11,672 nucleotides of DNA from JAEUIE01 sp035430005 (GCA_035430005.1 DAOMFV010000154.1:1-11672); one strand, 5' to 3'. Shown: positions 1-6,612, counted from the stretch's first letter. Program-made: numbers and translations. Notes: a model not told the origin generated them from the sequence alone.

Positions 1-1
1 G

Positions 2-769
2 GGCCAGGAATGGCCCGGTCTCGTGGAGGGCGCGGATCTCGACGATCTCTTCCGCAATCAGACGCCGGAATGGATCGTGCGTCAGGCGGAGAAGTTCTAT
101 GTCTCACTCGGTATGCCCGCCTTGCCGAAATCCTTCTGGGAGAAGTCTGATCTCTACCAGTTGCCGCCCGACTCCAAGTGCAGGAAGAACACCCACGCCT
201 CCGCCTGGCATATCGATTCGAACAAAGACGTCCGCAGCTTGATGAGCGTGGTTCCCAACTTCAACTGGTTCAAGACGAGCCACCACGAACTCGGCCATAT
301 CTACTACTACCTCGCCTACTCCAACCCGAAGGTGCCTTATATCCTCCGCGAGGGGGCGAACCGCGCCTTCCACGAGGCTGTCGGCGATCTCAACGGCATT
401 GCCGCCGGACAGCAGCCCTACCTGAAGGGCATCGGCGTCATGCCGGCCAACCGCACCATCGATCCCAATCAGCTTCTGCTCTCCGAGGCGCTCGATAACG
501 CCGTCGTCTTCATCCCCTTCGCCGCCGGTAAGGGCGGGGTCGGCTTCGAGTTCATCGACAATGTGCTGGTTAAGACCCGATTCGATTTCCTTGGCGGCCA
601 GCAGCAGGGCGTTCTTGATCGCCCGTTCCTTGCTCGAACCGTGGCAGATGATGCAGATGCCATCGACACCCAGCAGCGGAGCGCCGCCGAAGGAAGAATA
701 GTCGTACTTCTCGGCCAGGGCTTTGAGAGCGCCGAGCCCCTTCATCTTTTCGGTATCGAGAGCTGTTGA
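2..769 (+). CDS. M2 family zinc dipeptidase (ACE-like), partial at both ends
   Basis: The frame is open from the window edge, so the true start lies upstream. Family-like sequence runs to about 529. It encodes the catalytic core of a peptidyl-dipeptidase A (angiotensin-converting enzyme) homologue, which removes C-terminal dipeptides and is usually exported. Visible motifs are the zinc site HHELGH (nt 281-298) and, about 24 residues on, FHEAVGD (nt 368-388), whose Glu is the third zinc ligand. The intervening LREGAN is also typical of M2. The stretch EALDNAVVFIPFAA matches the ALDKIAFLPFG region of ACE. After that, residues read antisense to plsX up to the stop at 769 and have no family character. 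The C-terminal third is therefore missing, including the Lys/His/Tyr substrate-binding residues ACE uses. As it stands the product is probably inactive. Family assignment is firm; the ending is artefactual or rearranged. Confidence 0.85.
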   Translation, partial: GQEWPGLVEGADLDDLFRNQTPEWIVRQAEKFYVSLGMPALPKSFWEKSDLYQLPPDSKCRKNTHASAWHIDSNKDVRSLMSVVPNFNWFKTSHHELGHIYYYLAYSNPKVPYILREGANRAFHEAVGDLNGIAAGQQPYLKGIGVMPANRTIDPNQLLLSEALDNAVVFIPFAAGKGGVGFEFIDNVLVKTRFDFLGGQQQGVLDRPFLARTVADDADAIDTQQRSAAEGRIVVLLGQGFESAEPLHLFGIESC

Positions 770-1531
770 GAGAGTCTGGCCAGTCATCTTCATCACGAAG
801 TCAAAGAGACCTTCGCAGACCTTGATGATGACGTTGCCGACGAAGCCATCGCAGACGACGACATCGACAGCGCCGGCGTGGATATCGCGGCCTTCGATGT
901 TGCCGACAAAGCGGTCAGCCAGGTGACTGGCCTTGAACATCTCATAAGTTTCTTTGGCGAGGTCGTGTCCCTTGGCTGATTCGGAGCCGATGTTCATCAG
1001 GCCGATCGTGGGGGCTTCCTTGTTACAGATCTGCTTTGCGTAGATCGCCCCCATCACACCATATTGGAAGAGGTGCTTGGCCTTGGGGGCGGCGTTAGCA
1101 CCAACGTCGATCATGACGCAGGGGCCTTTCATCGTCGGCATCACCGTGGCGATACCGGGACGCTGAACGTACTTCAGGAACTTCTTGAGACGTAACCCGG
1201 CAGCGACGACGGCCCCGGTATTTCCCGGCGAGACGATGGCATCAACCTTGTGCTCAGCCAGCAATTGCCAGGTGCGCAGGATGGAACAATCGGGCTTCTT
1301 GCGCAGCCCCATCAGCGGATGGTCTTCCATCGTCAGCACCTGGCTGGCATGATGGACGCTGATCCGGGAGGCGAGGTCCTTGGAGATATCTTTGAGGAGT
1401 GGTTCGATTAGGGCTCGATCACCCACCATGGTCAGGACGAGGGTTGACAACTCTTTGGCGGCTTCGAGCGCGCCGGCGACCACGGGCACGGGCCCATGGT
1501 CGCCACCCATCACGTCCAGGGCGATTCGCAT
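104..1531 (-). CDS. plsX: Phosphate acyltransferase PlsX with non-native C-terminal extension
   Basis: PlsX makes acyl-phosphate from acyl-ACP, the first step of the PlsX/PlsY route to phosphatidic acid, and is a peripheral membrane enzyme. Residues 1-335 are full family length. They carry the N-terminal MRIALDVMGGDHGP, SPGNTGA near 101-106, IDVGANAAPK near 141-150, LMNIGSESAKG near 178-188, VDVVVCDGFVGN near 222-233 and GGAPLLGVDG near 282-291. I chose ATG 1531. A GTG codon lies directly before it at 1534, and AGGAG precedes both within the end of rpmF. The rpmF stop (1535-1537) is three bases from the ATG, so translation is probably coupled. From about residue 336 the frame continues some 140 residues antisense to the M2 peptidase; that acidic tail is not PlsX. 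The enzyme core looks intact, but the native stop and any downstream fab genes are absent. Confidence 0.93.
   Translation of the reverse strand: MRIALDVMGGDHGPVPVVAGALEAAKELSTLVLTMVGDRALIEPLLKDISKDLASRISVHHASQVLTMEDHPLMGLRKKPDCSILRTWQLLAEHKVDAIVSPGNTGAVVAAGLRLKKFLKYVQRPGIATVMPTMKGPCVMIDVGANAAPKAKHLFQYGVMGAIYAKQICNKEAPTIGLMNIGSESAKGHDLAKETYEMFKASHLADRFVGNIEGRDIHAGAVDVVVCDGFVGNVIIKVCEGLFDFVMKMTGQTLSTALDTEKMKGLGALKALAEKYDYSSFGGAPLLGVDGICIICHGSSKERAIKNALLLAAKEIESGLNQHIVDELEADPALTGGEGDEDDGVIERLGEQKLIGIDGAVGRHDADALQVGLLSGGNAVEIADSLVEGAVRPLAEDIRHLRVGVGEVVVDMAEFVVARLEPVEVGNHAHQAADVFVRIDMPGGGVGVLPALGVGRQLVEIRLLPEGFRQGGHTE
527..532. other. Chimeric junction between M2 peptidase and plsX 3' ends
   Basis: Left of this point only the plus strand reads as a known family (M2 peptidase). 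Right of it only the minus strand does (PlsX). The switch falls within a few bases around GCCGGTAAGG. Both reading frames run through the joint with codons in register and neither has a native stop near it. A natural convergent pair would show two stops and a spacer. This is either a deletion/rearrangement or an assembly join; the sequence alone cannot decide. Confidence 0.7.
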
Positions 1532-1534
1532 CAC

Positions 1535-1747
1535 TTACTTCTCCTGTTTCTCGTCTTCCTTCAGTGGATGGCGAGAGGTGCTCGCCCCCTTGGTGGCGTA
1601 AAAGCCACAGGCGGCACAGACACGGTGGGGCAGTACCGGTTCGCCACACTGGGCACAGTACTGATGGCGGGGAGCCTTGGCCGTAGCGATGTGGCTGCGG
1701 CGCTTCCCCTTGGAGGCTTTAGAGGTACGTCGTTTGGGTACTGCCAT
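1535..1747 (-). CDS. rpmF: 50S ribosomal protein L32
   Basis: This is a 70-residue L32, a small basic protein of the large ribosomal subunit. It begins MAVPKRRTSKASKGKRRSH, the family's hallmark N-terminus. It has a zinc-ribbon pattern CAQCGEPVLPHRVCAACG (two CxxC pairs), so it is the zinc-binding form. ATG 1747 is chosen because the family start is exactly MAVPK and an AAGGA ribosome site precedes it; an upstream in-frame ATG at 1804 would add unrelated residues. It is the first gene of an rpmF-plsX operon, a very common bacterial arrangement that links ribosome and membrane lipid synthesis. A promoter candidate lies at 1824-1852. Confidence 0.95.
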   Translation of the reverse strand: MAVPKRRTSKASKGKRRSHIATAKAPRHQYCAQCGEPVLPHRVCAACGFYATKGASTSRHPLKEDEKQEK

Positions 1748-1823
1748 GGAACGGTTATCCTTCTTTGGCGACGCACCACCGAGGGTGGCCGCCCATCTCA
1801 TCAAAACAAGGCATAGGGCTGAT

Positions 1824-1852
1824 TTTATATGGGCGGGCGGGGGTGATGTCTA
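1824..1852 (-). promoter_or_regulatory. Sigma70-type promoter of rpmF-plsX
   Basis: On the minus strand, TAGACA (1852-1847, five of six matches to TTGACA) is separated by 17 bases from TATAAA (1829-1824, five of six matches to TATAAT). Transcription would start near 1817, leaving a leader of about 70 bases before rpmF. The spacer is almost pure C on this strand. Confidence 0.6.
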
Positions 1853-1872
1853 CAGGTTCATTTTGTGGACAC

Positions 1873-1992
1873 ATTTAGCCCCCGGCTCTTCAAGCCGGGG
1901 GTGAACCGTGCGGTGGCAGGCATCCTTCTCAAGATCCATGAGAATGGAATATTCCATCAGCGTGACGCACCCCCGGCTTGAAGAGACTGGGG
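1873..1992. repeat. REP-like paired hairpin element, copy 1
   Basis: A hairpin with a perfect 9-bp stem (CCCCCGGCT 1879-1887, AGCCGGGGG 1893-1901, loop CTTCA) is preceded by ATTTAG. An exact 18-base inverted copy of 1886-1903 recurs at 1968-1985 and has a decayed hairpin. Between them is a perfect 14-bp palindrome ATGGAATATTCCAT (1944-1957). The 31 bases 1873-1903 match 4005-4035 in the opposite orientation at 30 of 31 positions. The arrangement resembles bacterial REP/BIME or a small MITE. No gene is seen between 1748 and 2097; the rest of that interval is the rpmF leader and the upstream region of the protease gene. Confidence 0.7.
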
Positions 1993-2097
1993 ATACATAA
2001 TGCGTAAGAGGGTATTCAACTTCCAGGGAAATTGCCTTCCGCCTCCTCATAACATGTTCTATTCTTAAGCCAACCCCATTCGTTGCAGGATTCTGCC

Positions 2098-3366
2098 ATG
2101 TTGCTGCGCACTCTGCTTCTTGCCCTGCTTAGTTTTGTTGTTGCTCCTCGTCTCCAGGCCCAGGCTCAACCTGACGACAAGAAGATCATGGGTTCATCCT
2201 TCCTGATTTCAGCTGAAGGCCACCTCGTTACCTGTGCCCATGTTGTAGCCAAAGCTTCATCGATCAAAGTGATGCTGGACGGCAAGGAAGTCGAAGCCAA
2301 GGTGCTGGAAAACAACGTCAGCAAGGACATTGCTCTGCTGAAGATCGATGCCTCGACGCCTGGATTCCTGCCTTTCTTTACCGGCGAGATCGAACAAGGC
2401 ATCGAAGCTCGCGCTTTTGGCTATCCCCTTTCGACCTTCCTTGGCTCGCAGATCAAAGTCACCCGAGGCACCGTCGCGGGCTTCTTTCGACTTCGTGGCA
2501 ATGAAGTAATTCAGATCGATGGCCTGGTCAACCCAGGCAACAGTGGCGGCCCACTGACCGATTCAGCCGGGGCAGTCATCGGGCTGGTCTTTGCCAAGCT
2601 GAATCCGGAACTGGGTCAATCGGGACTGTGCCTGCATGCTTCGGAACTGCTCAAGGTACTGCAGCGGAACAAGGTGCCGTTCAATGAAGTCAAGAAAGCG
2701 GCCAGTGCGCTGGAAGGTCCTGCTCTTGTCAAGAAGGTGAAGTCAGCGGTGCTGCCGGTGCTGGCCACGAAGCCGCCTCCCGAGTTACAGGCCAACAAGA
2801 CGCCTCCGAATCGACAGGCCCGGGTGGAGCGGCAGAACAGCAAGGTACACATGAATGCTGACGGCAATCTGGATGGCGCTGCTAATACCGGGACCTACCC
2901 CGGAGGAAGTCATCCGTTCATGCACGAAGCGTTCCGTGAAGTACAAGTCGGGCGAGGTATTCTTGTTGGGTTCAGTGTCAGCACTCGGAGCCTGGGGCGA
3001 GGACAAGATTGTGTCTGTGGCCTACAGCCCATCTACCGAGTCGACGGCAAAGAGGAGTATGGCAAAACCTATGGCTTAATGTTGGTACGGAGCGGATTAC
3101 TGGTGGCCAAGGAAGGTTATGCCGTCGGGGCGATTAAGTCCAAGACGGGACTCAATGTCGAATCGTTACAGTTAGTCTTCCAGAAAATCGAAGGAAACGG
3201 CCTCGTCGATAAGGATGCTTATGATTCCGAGATCGTCGGGACGAAATCCCGAACCCCCAACAACACGATTTCTACCAATGGTTCGCTCCCCGTTGGTATT
3301 CACGGCTTTTTGAAGAACGACAACTCCGTTCATGGCCTGGGCTTCGTCATGAAGCCCGAGAAATAA
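2098..3366 (+). CDS. Secreted trypsin-like serine protease with beta-rich C-terminal domain
   Basis: The 422-residue product begins with a Sec signal peptide (residues 1 to about 21, cleavage after LQAQA). A chymotrypsin-fold HtrA/Deg-like domain follows (about 28-195). Its catalytic triad is His48 in TCAHVV, Asp77 in SKDIALLKID and Ser149 in NPGNSGGP. A Pro/Lys/Gln-rich linker (about 200-255) leads to a C-terminal domain (about 275-420) with GYAVGAIKSKTGLNVESLQLVF, which I recall as a jacalin-like module frequent in planctomycetes. No PDZ domain is visible. ATG 2098 is chosen because AGGA lies upstream and the signal peptide starts there; an in-frame TTG lies at 2083. Residues about 295-308 read poorly in this frame, while frame +1 gives a better match, suggesting two compensating frameshifts (2980-3022). 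The protein is probably an extracytoplasmic protease; its substrate is unknown. Its stop is 5 bases from that of the convergent gene. Confidence 0.85.
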   Translation: MLLRTLLLALLSFVVAPRLQAQAQPDDKKIMGSSFLISAEGHLVTCAHVVAKASSIKVMLDGKEVEAKVLENNVSKDIALLKIDASTPGFLPFFTGEIEQGIEARAFGYPLSTFLGSQIKVTRGTVAGFFRLRGNEVIQIDGLVNPGNSGGPLTDSAGAVIGLVFAKLNPELGQSGLCLHASELLKVLQRNKVPFNEVKKAASALEGPALVKKVKSAVLPVLATKPPPELQANKTPPNRQARVERQNSKVHMNADGNLDGAANTGTYPGGSHPFMHEAFREVQVGRGILVGFSVSTRSLGRGQDCVCGLQPIYRVDGKEEYGKTYGLMLVRSGLLVAKEGYAVGAIKSKTGLNVESLQLVFQKIEGNGLVDKDAYDSEIVGTKSRTPNNTISTNGSLPVGIHGFLKNDNSVHGLGFVMKPEK

Positions 3367-3371
3367 GTCTG

Positions 3372-3719
3372 CTATTCACCCGCAAAAGCATACACCTTGA
3401 TCACAGGCGAACCATCAAGAAACGGCGCGATGGCGGTCAGCAGTTTCACCGTGTGCGGGGCATTCAAGTGAGCATCGAGGGCGGCGACGCTGGCCCAGCG
3501 TTCGTAGTTGATGTACTTGTTCGGTTCTTCGTAGCTGCGGTTCAGGTCATAAGCGATGCAGCCATTCTCTTTACGGGTAAGCTTGATGCACTCGGTGAAG
3601 GCAGCTTCAAACGGGGCGCTGGTGCCGGGCTTGATGGAGGCATGCACCGACATGTTGAACGGCAGGGTGACGTCTTTCACCTGAGATTTGACAGCGGCGA
3701 TGATGGGATGATCGGGCAT
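3372..3719 (-). CDS. Antibiotic biosynthesis monooxygenase (ABM) domain protein
   Basis: This 115-residue single-domain protein belongs to the dimeric ferredoxin-like ABM family (YgiN-like quinol monooxygenases and relatives), which are small cofactor-free oxygenases. The segment FNMSVHASIKPGTSAPFEAAF is the first beta strand and helix. It is followed by TRKENGCIAYDLNRSYEEPNKY, the typical C-x-x-Y/D pattern (TRKENGCIAYDL), then YERWASVAALDAHLNAPH, which gives the family's conserved W and H positions. ATG 3719 has GGAG about 10 bases upstream. The product has no signal peptide, so it is cytoplasmic. It is a monocistronic gene convergent with the protease. The fold assignment is good; the substrate cannot be named. 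Confidence 0.85.
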   Translation of the reverse strand: MPDHPIIAAVKSQVKDVTLPFNMSVHASIKPGTSAPFEAAFTECIKLTRKENGCIAYDLNRSYEEPNKYINYERWASVAALDAHLNAPHTVKLLTAIAPFLDGSPVIKVYAFAGE

Positions 3720-3755
3720 GGGGACAACTCCGGGAGGTGGAAACTATCATCATAT

Positions 3756-4035
3756 AGCCCCCGGCCATTCAGGCCGGGGCTGCGGCTTGCGGTGGAGAGC
3801 GTTCTTTGCCATGAAGACTTGTATTCATGCAAGGAGGAATGGTCATGTCGCTGCGCGGTCCCCTTGGGGAACAAAATGGAACTCCCATTCTTTGAAGCGA
3901 GGGTGTCGCTTCCTTGGATATCAACATGACGGAACGTGATGCCTACCAACAAAAAACCCTCGATGATTTTATCGAGGGTTTTGGTATTTTCATTCGGCGA
4001 GGTCCACCCCCGGCTTAAAGAGCCGGGGGCTAAAT
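3756..4035. repeat. REP-like paired hairpin element, copy 2
   Basis: Two hairpins face each other across the rpsA-ABM spacer. The left one (3756-3781) has a GGCC/GGCC core extended by CCCC/GGGG, with loop ATTCA. The right one (4007-4029) has a perfect 9-bp stem CCCCCGGCT/AGCCGGGGG with loop TAAAG. Shared internal landmarks with copy 1 are TGCGGTGG 8-9 bases after the first hairpin (3788-3795 versus 1909-1916) and CCATGA (3809-3814 versus 1936-1941). Also inside are a 7-bp hairpin GAAGCGA/TCGCTTC (3894-3912) and the rpsA terminator. No gene is visible in 3720-4040. Confidence 0.6.
3951..3982 (-). terminator. Rho-independent terminator of rpsA
   Basis: A perfect 12-bp inverted repeat, AAAACCCTCGAT (3953-3964) and ATCGAGGGTTTT (3971-3982), encloses a 6-base loop. 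Read on the minus strand it ends in a run of six T. It lies about 60 bases after the rpsA stop codon. The plus-strand T run is weaker, so the main direction is minus. Confidence 0.85.
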
Positions 4036-4040
4036 GTTCC

Positions 4041-5816
4041 TTACTCTTCCTTCGCCCCGGGCATCGTGAAGAGGGTGCCGCCGGAACCCATGCCGCCCTT
4101 GAGGGGGGCGTCCTTGGGGGCCTTCTCTTCGACGGGGGTCTCTTCGACGACTTCGTCGTCATCCTGGCCGGCACGTTTGCGGCTCAGGCCGATCTTGCGT
4201 TCTTCACGGTCGATCTTGAGAACCTTGACGTCGATGGTGTCGCCGACCTTGACCACGTTCTCTGGGCTTTCGACCTTGTCTTCAGCCAGTTCGGAAACGT
4301 GGAGCAGACCTTCCAGGCCCGGTTCGAGTTCCACAAAGACACCGAAGTTCGTGATCTTGGTGACCTTGCCCTGAACGACCTGGTTCTGCTTGTAGCGAGT
4401 CGGGATATCGGTCTCCCAGGGATCGCTGGAGAGCTGCTTCATACCGAGAGCAACCCGCTTGCGTTCCTGATCAACGGCGAGTACCACGCACTTGACCGTC
4501 TGGCCCTTCTGTAGCACTTCGTTGGGGTGCGAGATCTTGCGAACCCAACTGATGTCGCTGACGTGCAAGAGGCCATCGATGCCTTCTTCGATTTCGATGA
4601 AAGCACCGTAGTTGGTGAGGTTCCGCACCACGCCGGAGACTTCGGTGCCGGTCGGATACTTCTCGGCGACCTTGTCCCAGGGATTCGTGTGGCACTGCTT
4701 CATGCCCAGCGAGATTTCCTGCTTATCCTTGTTGATGTTGAGCACTTCGACTTCGATCTTGTCGCCGATGTGTACCATCTCGTTCGGATGATTGATACGC
4801 TTGGTCCAGCTCATTTCGGAGATGTGGACGAGGCCTTCGATACCAGGTTCGAGCTTCACAAAAGCCCCGTAGGTCATGACGTTGACCACTTCGCCGGTGT
4901 GACGGCTCTTGACCGGGTACTTGGCTTCGACGCCATCCCACGGAGAAGCCTGCTTCTGCTTCAGGCCGACAGCGATGCGTTCCTTGTCGCGATCGACGTT
5001 GATGATGTAAACTTCGAGTTCCTGCTCGATGTGTACCATATCGCTCGGGTGCTGCACGCGGCCCCACGACATATCGGTGATATGCAGCAGACCATCGATG
5101 CCACCGAGATCGACGAACGCGCCGAAGTCGGCGATGTTCTTGACGATACCCTTGCGGAGCTGGCCGGGAGCAATCTCCTCGAGCAGCTTCTTCTTCTTTT
5201 CTGTGCGTTCATCTTCAATCAGCTTGCGACGACTGACGACGATGTTGCGGCGAGCTTCATCGATCTTGAGAATCTTGCAGCGGACATCGCGGCCAATGTA
5301 GTCGCCGATATCGGAAGGACGACGGATATCGACCTGGCTGGCAGGCAGAAACACGTTGACGCCGATGTTGACGAGCAGGCCGCCCTTGATCTTCTTGGTG
5401 ACAGCGCCCTGAACGACATCGCCTTCCTTGTGCTGACGGATGACTCGTTCCCATTCTTCCTGGCGGCGGGCCTTGCGGAAGCTGAGCATGAGCAAGCCGT
5501 TGGCGTCGTCAATGTCTTCGAGAAGAACACGGACTTCGTCGCCGACGGCGGGAGGAGTAATTTTGTTGGTCGCTTCATCCCACCATTCATTGAGGGGGAT
5601 GATGCCTTCGGACTTGTAGCCGACGTCTACCACGACATCGTTATCGTGGAGTTCACGGACGGTTCCGACGACGACCTTGTTGGGGTCAAACTCTTGTTGC
5701 TGATCGACATAGATGCTGGGGAGGGCTTCTTCAGCGGAGACACCAAAGCTGGAAAATGCTGCTTCGATGTCATGCTCTTCAATTTCGAAATCACGAATGA
5801 GGTTACGGTTGACCAT
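4041..5816 (-). CDS. rpsA: 30S ribosomal protein S1
   Basis: This 591-residue S1 binds mRNA on the 30S subunit and helps start translation on structured or weak leaders. Six S1 (OB-fold) domains are visible at about 45-115, 132-200, 217-288, 302-375, 389-462 and 476-547. Domains 3 to 6 carry the classical pattern FGAFV..GIDGLLH..DMSW (for example GAFVDLGGIDGLLHITDMSW at 232-251). The first two are divergent, as in other S1 proteins, where they bind the ribosome. The C-terminus is an acidic, then Gly-rich, tail (about 550-591) without RNA-binding character. ATG 5816 is chosen because AGAGAG precedes it and the family-like sequence starts at MVNRNLIRDF; an upstream ATG at 5870 would include the leader hairpin. 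The gene is monocistronic, with its own promoter and terminator. Confidence 0.96.
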   Translation of the reverse strand: MVNRNLIRDFEIEEHDIEAAFSSFGVSAEEALPSIYVDQQQEFDPNKVVVGTVRELHDNDVVVDVGYKSEGIIPLNEWWDEATNKITPPAVGDEVRVLLEDIDDANGLLMLSFRKARRQEEWERVIRQHKEGDVVQGAVTKKIKGGLLVNIGVNVFLPASQVDIRRPSDIGDYIGRDVRCKILKIDEARRNIVVSRRKLIEDERTEKKKKLLEEIAPGQLRKGIVKNIADFGAFVDLGGIDGLLHITDMSWGRVQHPSDMVHIEQELEVYIINVDRDKERIAVGLKQKQASPWDGVEAKYPVKSRHTGEVVNVMTYGAFVKLEPGIEGLVHISEMSWTKRINHPNEMVHIGDKIEVEVLNINKDKQEISLGMKQCHTNPWDKVAEKYPTGTEVSGVVRNLTNYGAFIEIEEGIDGLLHVSDISWVRKISHPNEVLQKGQTVKCVVLAVDQERKRVALGMKQLSSDPWETDIPTRYKQNQVVQGKVTKITNFGVFVELEPGLEGLLHVSELAEDKVESPENVVKVGDTIDVKVLKIDREERKIGLSRKRAGQDDDEVVEETPVEEKAPKDAPLKGGMGSGGTLFTMPGAKEE

Positions 5817-5832
5817 GAATCTCTCTAAGTTG

Positions 5833-5849
5833 GATGGCGACACGCCATC
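5833..5849 (-). promoter_or_regulatory. rpsA leader hairpin next to the ribosome binding site
   Basis: In the rpsA 5' leader a perfect 7-bp stem GATGGCG/CGCCATC with a 3-base loop ends about 16 bases before the start codon, directly upstream of the AGAGAG site. In enterobacteria the structured rpsA leader mediates autoregulation by S1; a similar role here is inference. Confidence 0.4.
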
Positions 5850-5917
5850 ACAGAGTGCCGACGACCCCACGCTGCCTGACCGACATGGCCAGGCTTACCC
5901 ATCATGGGGGACAGGAT

Positions 5918-5923
5918 ATTATA
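5918..5923 (-). promoter_or_regulatory. Promoter -10 element of rpsA
   Basis: On the minus strand a perfect TATAAT lies 102 bases before the rpsA start codon. The -35 region 17 bases upstream (CTTACT) is poor. Transcription would start near 5911, giving a leader of about 95 bases with two small inverted repeats. Confidence 0.55.
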
Positions 5924-5977
5924 GGGAAAAAGAGGCCAGGAGTAAGAAGCCAGGAGCCAGAATAAAAGAGGGGATAT

Positions 5978-6118
5978 CTCGTTCCCAGGCTCCGCTTGGG
6001 AACGGGCTAAAAGCGAGGCTCTGCCTCGCTGCGAGGGCGAAAGACTTGGCACTACCGCTTGAAGGCGTGAGGCGGAGCCTCAGTTGCAGTGCGTTCCCAG
6101 GCGGAGCATGGGAACGAG
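5978..6118. repeat. Palindromic MITE-like element with 27-bp inverted ends
   Basis: The 27-base ends, 5978-6004 and 6092-6118, are inverted copies with 25 of 27 matches. Each folds on its own (CGTTCCCA/TGGGAACG on the left). Inside are two further hairpins: GCGAGGC-TCT-GCCTCGC (6013-6029) and TGAGGC-GGA-GCCTCA (6068-6082). The element contains no coding potential. Repeats built around GTTCCCAGGCTCCGCCTGGGAAC are, from memory, highly abundant in Gemmata-type genomes. It lies just after the lipoprotein stop and could also stop transcription. Confidence 0.75.
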
Positions 6119-6129
6119 GGTGTGTAGCA

Positions 6130-6486
6130 CTACTTCATAACGGGTTTTTCGGCTTCGCCGGAGAGTTTGTAGCTGGTGAGCTTGCCCTGGGAGCCTTCGA
6201 GGGTGACGGTCCAGTTTTGATCTGTCCAGAAGTCGATGGGGTCTTTTCTGGTGTATTTCACAGCTTCATTCCCGGTCATGTGTTGTTTCATGTAGCCGTA
6301 GGTGAACTCTTCCTTCTTCATGAAGGATTCGGCTTCGGTCATGGCCATGCCGGGCTTGAGGTTCTGGTCGAGCATGGTTTTCATCTGGGCCGCATTGACG
6401 TTCTGTGTGAGATGGCCGGGCATGGGGCCGACAGCGTTACAGCCGGCGAGGAGGCAGGTGAGGAGTAGTGGTGTGAGGATACGCAT
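6130..6486 (-). CDS. Small predicted lipoprotein, BamE/SmpA-like pattern
   Basis: This 118-residue protein begins with a type II signal peptide: basic start, hydrophobic stretch and lipobox LLAGC with Cys16, so it should be lipid-anchored. The mature part contains LKPGMAMTEAESFMKK (about 43-58). That resembles the L-x-x-GM-(S/T)-x-x-E/Q helix-start pattern of BamE/SmpA and related small two-layer domains, followed by predicted beta strands (WTVTLEGSQGKLTSYKLSG). ATG 6486 is chosen because the lipobox is correctly placed from it; the longer frame starting at 6660 has an unlikely Pro/Ser-rich leader and would overlap the toxin promoter. It is divergent from the higBA genes. The lipoprotein nature is fairly certain; the BamE-like link is only a pattern and the function is unknown. 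Confidence 0.7.
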   Translation of the reverse strand: MRILTPLLLTCLLAGCNAVGPMPGHLTQNVNAAQMKTMLDQNLKPGMAMTEAESFMKKEEFTYGYMKQHMTGNEAVKYTRKDPIDFWTDQNWTVTLEGSQGKLTSYKLSGEAEKPVMK

Positions 6487-6612
6487 GAGTGGGCCGCCTG
6501 ATGATGGAAAGGTGGGGAGATACCCGGAAGGCGGGGAAGGTGCAAGGGGGAATGGGTAGGATTCCTGTGAACTCCGGGCGATGACACGACCCGGCTCTTT
6601 GAGCATCCACTC

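Noticed and set aside
104..526. Acidic 140-residue C-terminal extension of PlsX as a new domain
   Set aside because: The segment is the exact complement of the M2 peptidase core with its zinc motif, so its sequence is dictated by the other strand.
530..769. Novel C-terminus of the M2 peptidase
   Set aside because: It is antisense to conserved PlsX residues and stops by chance.
1748..1804. Longer L32 start at 1804
   Set aside because: L32 proteins start at MAVPK, and the ribosome binding site lies just before 1747.
4527..5828. Long plus-strand open frame of 433 codons
   Set aside because: It is the antisense of rpsA, with Asp/Val/Leu-rich composition and no family pattern; the S1 domains on the minus strand are unmistakable.
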